This document shows positions 7,530-10,094 of a stretch of 10,094 bases of DNA, piece by piece; within the stretch, counting starts at the first letter, position 1; the number at the start of each line of letters is the position of its first letter. The notes under the pieces were generated by a model. The model searched no databases. It saw nothing but the letters and a program-made list of their open reading frames with translations, and was not told the origin of the DNA. Location of the stretch: positions 1 through 10,094 of the forward strand of contig CAKVPH010000035.1 in the NCBI GenBank assembly GCA_934796775.1, written 5' to 3'. The DNA comes from an uncultured Clostridia bacterium (GTDB lineage: Bacteria; Bacillota; Clostridia; Christensenellales; Borkfalkiaceae). Both the position numbers and the translations under genes were made by a program.

Positions 7530-7871
7530 GTGAAGTCGTGCGCGGTAAAGAAGATTATGGAGGCGAACGCAGAGGTTAGGTGCGTTATTTTCGAAACGCT
7601 TACCGACAGATTTTCTCTCTGTATGACGACTTTGCACGGGCTTTTATTCACGCGATACGAGAGAAGAATGGCGGCGTTTTTGGTTGAAAGATACGTTTAT
7701 ACCGGTGAAACAGAATTCAACATAACGCAAGAAGAGATTGCAAAAATGACGAGTTCCGCGAGAGAGGTCGCAGGAAAAACAATACGACAGTTCGCAAAAG
7801 ACGGAATAATCGAATACGGCAGGGGAAAGGTCAGACTTATAGATATTCAAAAGCTGAAAGATATGATATAG
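7530..7871 (+). pseudogene. C-terminal half of a Crp/Fnr-family transcription regulator, sensor domain missing
   Basis: The recognisable part starts near CAVKKIMEANAEVR, continues through the dimerisation helix (FETLTDRFSLCMTTLHGLLF), RYERRMAAFLVERY, and the winged helix-turn-helix ITQEEIAKMTSSAREVAGKT with IRQFAKDGIIEYGRGKVRL, ending at TAG at the usual family end. Crp/Fnr proteins are about 220 residues with an N-terminal cyclic-nucleotide-binding-like beta barrel; only about 112 residues remain and the barrel is absent. The frame is open upstream to before 7478, but that sequence (NGYIALNRDWRKIQKK) is not Crp-like. The GTG at 7530 has no ribosome site. It is most likely a truncated relic with a breakpoint between the ATPase stop (7477) and about 7540. 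A DNA-binding-only short regulator is the alternative. Confidence 0.75.
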
Positions 7872-8204
7872 TAAAAAACTAAAGTTTTAACTTTATATAC
7901 GGCAGGCGATATTACGAAGTTGTTAACGAAAGATGATATGAAACGATGTAGAATACAGACTTTCATTACGAAAAAAAGTTCACCCGAAAGCAGAAAAATT
8001 AGACGAAAAGTTGTATTTGAGACTTTATAAAAAAAGAGCGCGAGTTCGTTAAAACCCAACTCGAATTATACGACGGCGATACGCGCGTTTTATGGGTAGA
8101 GGGTCCTTTAACGAGTTGCTTTTCCGTGTTTTTGCCGTTCGGATTAAAAACAATCGTTTTGTCGTTGTGAGATTTTTCGTTTAGGTTAAAACAGCATTTT
8201 AAAA
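7872..8204. other. Gene-poor stretch; possible decayed coding fragment at 8021-8170
   Basis: No intact gene is seen on either strand. In one + frame, bases 8021-8170 are open between two TGA codons and translate to protein-like text (REFVKTQLELYDGDTRVLWV and on to LPFGLKTIVLSL), but there is no start codon and I do not recognise it. It may be the end of a decayed gene. A 6-bp inverted pair (CGAGTT 8041-8046, AACTCG 8058-8063) is too weak to call. No terminator follows the Crp/Fnr relic. Confidence 0.35.
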
Positions 8205-8210
8205 TATAAT
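8181..8210 (+). promoter_or_regulatory. Candidate promoter for the ccdA operon leader
   Basis: A perfect TATAAT lies at 8205-8210 in an AT-rich tract; the only -35 candidate is the poor TTAGGT at 8181-8186 (18-base spacer). Transcription from about 8217 would run first through the hairpin at 8247-8321 and then into ccdA. A second TATAAT at 8335-8340, just after the hairpin, has no good -35 either. Confidence 0.4.
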
Positions 8211-8246
8211 ATAAACCGAATTTATTTGTTAAAAAAAAATATATAT

Positions 8247-8321
8247 AAGAGAGTTGCCGAAAAACAGGGCCCGACGCAAGCCGTTTGGTTTTTGTTGTGA
8301 GAGCAACTCTCTTTTTTTTTT
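8247..8321 (+). terminator. Terminator-like structured hairpin in the ccdA leader
   Basis: AAGAGAGTTGC (8247-8257) pairs perfectly with GCAACTCTCTT (8303-8313), followed by a run of Ts to 8320. The 45-base loop can fold again: AAAC (8262-8265) with GTTT (8283-8286) and GGC (8268-8270) with GCC (8280-8282). It could end transcription from upstream, act as an attenuator or riboswitch expression platform for ccdA, or be the 3' end of a small RNA of about 100 bases starting near 8217. I see no match to a riboswitch class I know. Confidence 0.7.
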
Positions 8322-8388
8322 GCGAAAGATTATTTATAATGAGAAAAAACAGATTGATTGCAAAACGACAATCGAAGGAGCGTAAATT

Positions 8389-8436
8389 ATGAAAAGTATC
8401 GCATGGGAGGATATTCGCCTATGGACTATTTACTGA
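8389..8436 (+). CDS. Possible 15-residue leader peptide overlapping the ccdA start
   Basis: ATG 8389 has the better ribosome site here (GAAGGAG, 8 bases before) and encodes MKSIAWEDIRLWTIY, ending at TGA 8434-8436, out of frame with ccdA and overlapping its first 16 bases. Ribosomes finishing here could restart at the ccdA ATG 8421 (translational coupling). It could instead be a chance ORF, or a sign that one base was lost and ccdA originally began at 8389. Confidence 0.4.
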   Translation: MKSIAWEDIRLWTIY

Positions 8437-9251
8437 CTTTTCTCGAAGGGTTTGCTTCGTTTATATCGCCATGTATGTTGCCTATGATACCGCTATATCT
8501 TTCATACTTCGCGGGTGAGGACGAAACAGACGAACAAGAACCTCAAACGCCGTCGGCCGTTGATAAAACGGAATCCTTCGCGGAAACAACATTGCAAACA
8601 GCCACCGAGGAAACCGAAACCTCGGGAAACGAAAAAAAGTCGGAAGGAATAAAAAACCCGGTTGTTTCCGAACGGACCGACGCAAATAAAAAAGCGAGCA
8701 ATAAAAAGCATCTTGTGGCTGTTCGTTCGTTGTTTTTCGTTATCGGTTTTACGCTTATGTTCGTCGTATTCGGCGGACTTGCCGGGCTTATCAGCGGCTA
8801 TATAAACAAGCACAAAACAATAATTAATATAGTTGCGGGCGCAATTGTCATATTTTTCGGATTATCGTATATCGGGCTTTTCGGGTTGCCGTTTTTCAAA
8901 GGGTTGAAAAAGTCGTATAAGGTAGACGGCGCATGGTCGGCGTTCTTGTTCGGTATAGTATTTGCGGTGGGTGTAGGACCGTGCACGGGCGCGTTTTTAG
9001 GCTCGGCGCTTGCGCTCGCTTCCACTTCCGGAACGGCGGCTAAGGGTTTGTTGCTGTTATTGTTTTATTCGATGGGCATAGGAATTCCGTTTATAATAAC
9101 GGCGGTACTTACCGACAAAACCAAAAAACTGTTCGGATTTATCAAACGGCATTTTAAGGCAGTAAAAATCGTCAGCGGAAGTTTGCTTGTCGTTATGGGT
9201 ATTTTGATGGCGGCAGGTATTATGGACAAACTCGGCGCGCTTTTGAGTTAG
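8421..9251 (+). CDS. ccdA: CcdA-type thiol-disulfide electron transporter (cytochrome c biogenesis protein, DsbD transmembrane family)
   Basis: An integral membrane protein that passes electrons from cytoplasmic thioredoxin across the membrane to extracytoplasmic thiol proteins. Start ATG 8421 follows GGGAGG by 10 bases and gives the usual family N-terminus (MDYLLTFLEGFASFISPC); a TTG at 8358 and ATG 8403 are in frame upstream but less likely. Six membrane segments are visible at about 4-31, 99-124, 130-152, 171-200, 205-228 and 245-268. The two redox cysteines stand in the conserved places: FISPCMLP in segment 1 (C18) and GVGPCTGA in segment 4 (C188). Odd: between segments 1 and 2 lies a hydrophilic Thr/Glu/Lys-rich insert of about 65 residues (32-96), longer than in the usual CcdA. 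Its stop TAG overlaps the ribosome site of tlpA 12 bases on, so the two are co-transcribed and probably coupled. Confidence 0.93.
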   Translation: MDYLLTFLEGFASFISPCMLPMIPLYLSYFAGEDETDEQEPQTPSAVDKTESFAETTLQTATEETETSGNEKKSEGIKNPVVSERTDANKKASNKKHLVAVRSLFFVIGFTLMFVVFGGLAGLISGYINKHKTIINIVAGAIVIFFGLSYIGLFGLPFFKGLKKSYKVDGAWSAFLFGIVFAVGVGPCTGAFLGSALALASTSGTAAKGLLLLLFYSMGIGIPFIITAVLTDKTKKLFGFIKRHFKAVKIVSGSLLVVMGILMAAGIMDKLGALLS

Positions 9252-9263
9252 GAGGTAACGTTT

Positions 9264-9818
9264 ATGACAAAGAAAATAGTTTTAACGATAATAATCGCAA
9301 TACTGTTCGCAGGGGTGATAACGGGTGCTTATTTCGGATACGAAAAATTGTCCGAAAAATATAGTCCGTCGACAACCGCTCCTGCCGGAGAAAAAGAAGA
9401 ATACAAGAATTTTTACATGGAGGACGCCGACGGCAACACCGTAAAACTATCCGATTTTATAGGTCAACCCGTCGTAATAAATTTTTGGTCCGCGTGGTGC
9501 GCCCCGTGCAAAAGCGAACTTCCACATTTTGATAAGCTCGCAAAAGAATATGACGGTCGCGTAAAATTCCTTATGGTGAATGTTTTTTATGACGGCAAAA
9601 AAAAGCAGTCGCTTGATCTTGTTTCTCGGAACGGCTATACTTTTCCGCTTTATTTCGACAGTGGAAACTCTGCCGTGTCCGCTTACGGGATTTCGTCTGT
9701 TCCTGAAACAATTTTTATTTCGTCGGGCGGTAAAATAACGGTAAAACGCTTGGGCGCGATGAGTGAGGCGGTTTTGAGAAGTTATCTGACGCAATTATTA
9801 CAGGAGAAAACAAAATGA
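9264..9818 (+). CDS. TlpA/ResA-like membrane-anchored thioredoxin-fold protein
   Basis: A 184-residue thiol-disulfide oxidoreductase acting outside the cytoplasmic membrane. Seen: an uncleaved-type N-terminal anchor (about 5-27, IVLTIIIAILFAGVITGAYF), a short linker, then a thioredoxin fold of the AhpC-TSA/Redoxin group with FYMEDADGNTVKLSDFIGQP, active site WCAPC (78-82) and the cis-proline in SSVPETIF (P147). Length fits TlpA/ResA proteins. The start ATG has an ideal AGGAGG site overlapping the ccdA stop. The neighbouring ccdA is the expected electron source, making this the outer partner that reduces disulfides. No cytochrome c maturation genes are in view, so the substrate need not be apocytochrome c; the cysteine-bearing lipoprotein that follows with a 4-bp overlap is one candidate. 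Confidence 0.93.
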   Translation: MTKKIVLTIIIAILFAGVITGAYFGYEKLSEKYSPSTTAPAGEKEEYKNFYMEDADGNTVKLSDFIGQPVVINFWSAWCAPCKSELPHFDKLAKEYDGRVKFLMVNVFYDGKKKQSLDLVSRNGYTFPLYFDSGNSAVSAYGISSVPETIFISSGGKITVKRLGAMSEAVLRSYLTQLLQEKTK

Positions 9819-10094
9819 AAAAAAATATTTCTATTTTTTGCGCTACGTTGCTTATCATAGTCGTCGCTTCGACGATGTGTGTCGGCTGTAACGAAGCAGA
9901 GCATAAGTTTGCTAAAGATTTAAGTTACGACGAAACTTATCACTATCGTGTTTGCGCGGACAACGGTTGTAACGAAAAAAAGGATAAAGCCGAACATGTT
10001 TTCGGCGAATGGACTGTAACCGAGGAAGCTTCGACGACGAATCAAGGGTTAAAAGAACGCGTCTGCCGCGAGTGCGGATATAAAAAGGTGGAAA
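9815..10094 (+). CDS. Cysteine-containing surface lipoprotein, N-terminal part, runs off the window
   Basis: ATG 9815 overlaps the tlpA stop as ATGA and has CAGGAG 8 bases before it, so it is tightly coupled to tlpA. The visible 93 residues start with a lysine-led hydrophobic signal (MKKNISIFCATLLIIVVAST) ending in a lipobox-like CVGC with C25 as the probable lipidated residue; the -3 position is Cys rather than the usual Leu, so lipidation is probable, not certain. The mature part has C47, C52 and a CREC pair (C84, C87), with HVFGEWTV and ERVCRECGYKKVE resembling the short Cys/His repeats common in Clostridia surface proteins. Function unknown. The cysteines outside the membrane, next to ccdA and tlpA, suggest that their redox state is what the operon maintains (inference). 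The 3' end is not in the window. Confidence 0.82.
   Translation, partial: MKKNISIFCATLLIIVVASTMCVGCNEAEHKFAKDLSYDETYHYRVCADNGCNEKKDKAEHVFGEWTVTEEASTTNQGLKERVCRECGYKKVE

Noticed and set aside
8247..8321. Known riboswitch class in the ccdA leader
   Set aside because: No conserved core of a class I know could be matched; kept only as a structured leader.
1..10094. Insertion sequence or integrase as the cause of the gene debris
   Set aside because: No transposase, recombinase or terminal inverted repeat pair could be identified in the window.

Overview
The window looks like a stretch of accessory (island-type) DNA from an uncultured Bacillota, probably a Clostridia lineage. The clues are AT-rich sequence, strong AGGAGG-type ribosome sites, a Gram-positive-type ccdA/tlpA operon, a Cys/His-repeat surface lipoprotein and an AAA_14/DUF4143 ATPase of a kind abundant in gut Clostridia. 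This is inferred from gene content only. TAG, TGA and TAA all end intact genes at natural lengths here, so the standard bacterial code applies. Every gene supported here reads on the + strand.

Left part (1-5281), defence-like: the C-terminal half of a type I restriction subunit HsdR runs in from the left. After 40 bp comes an unrecognised gene interrupted by one in-frame amber codon, and after 66 bp more a 916-residue superfamily 1 helicase with a C-terminal PD-(D/E)XK-type nuclease domain. Same strand, short gaps and no visible terminator suggest one transcription unit, possibly a restriction system plus a two-gene helicase-nuclease module.

Middle (5282-8204), a scrapyard with one live gene: the remains of a DinD/BRO-like gene (Trp-to-stop change, lost 5' end) run out of frame into the 3' end of an unknown gene, closed by a textbook terminator. 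Next, three 33-bp-spaced direct repeats and an inverted copy bracket a consensus promoter driving an intact AAA_14/DUF4143 ATPase. That gene is followed by the C-terminal half of a Crp/Fnr regulator lacking its sensor domain, then about 330 bp of probable decayed sequence.

Right part (8205-10094), redox operon: a structured hairpin with a T tract and a tiny leader ORF precede ccdA (membrane electron transfer), tlpA (membrane-anchored thioredoxin, WCAPC) and the start of a cysteine-containing lipoprotein. CcdA would carry electrons from cytoplasmic thioredoxin to TlpA outside the membrane. The last gene overlaps tlpA by 4 bp and is a reasonable candidate for a partner or substrate.
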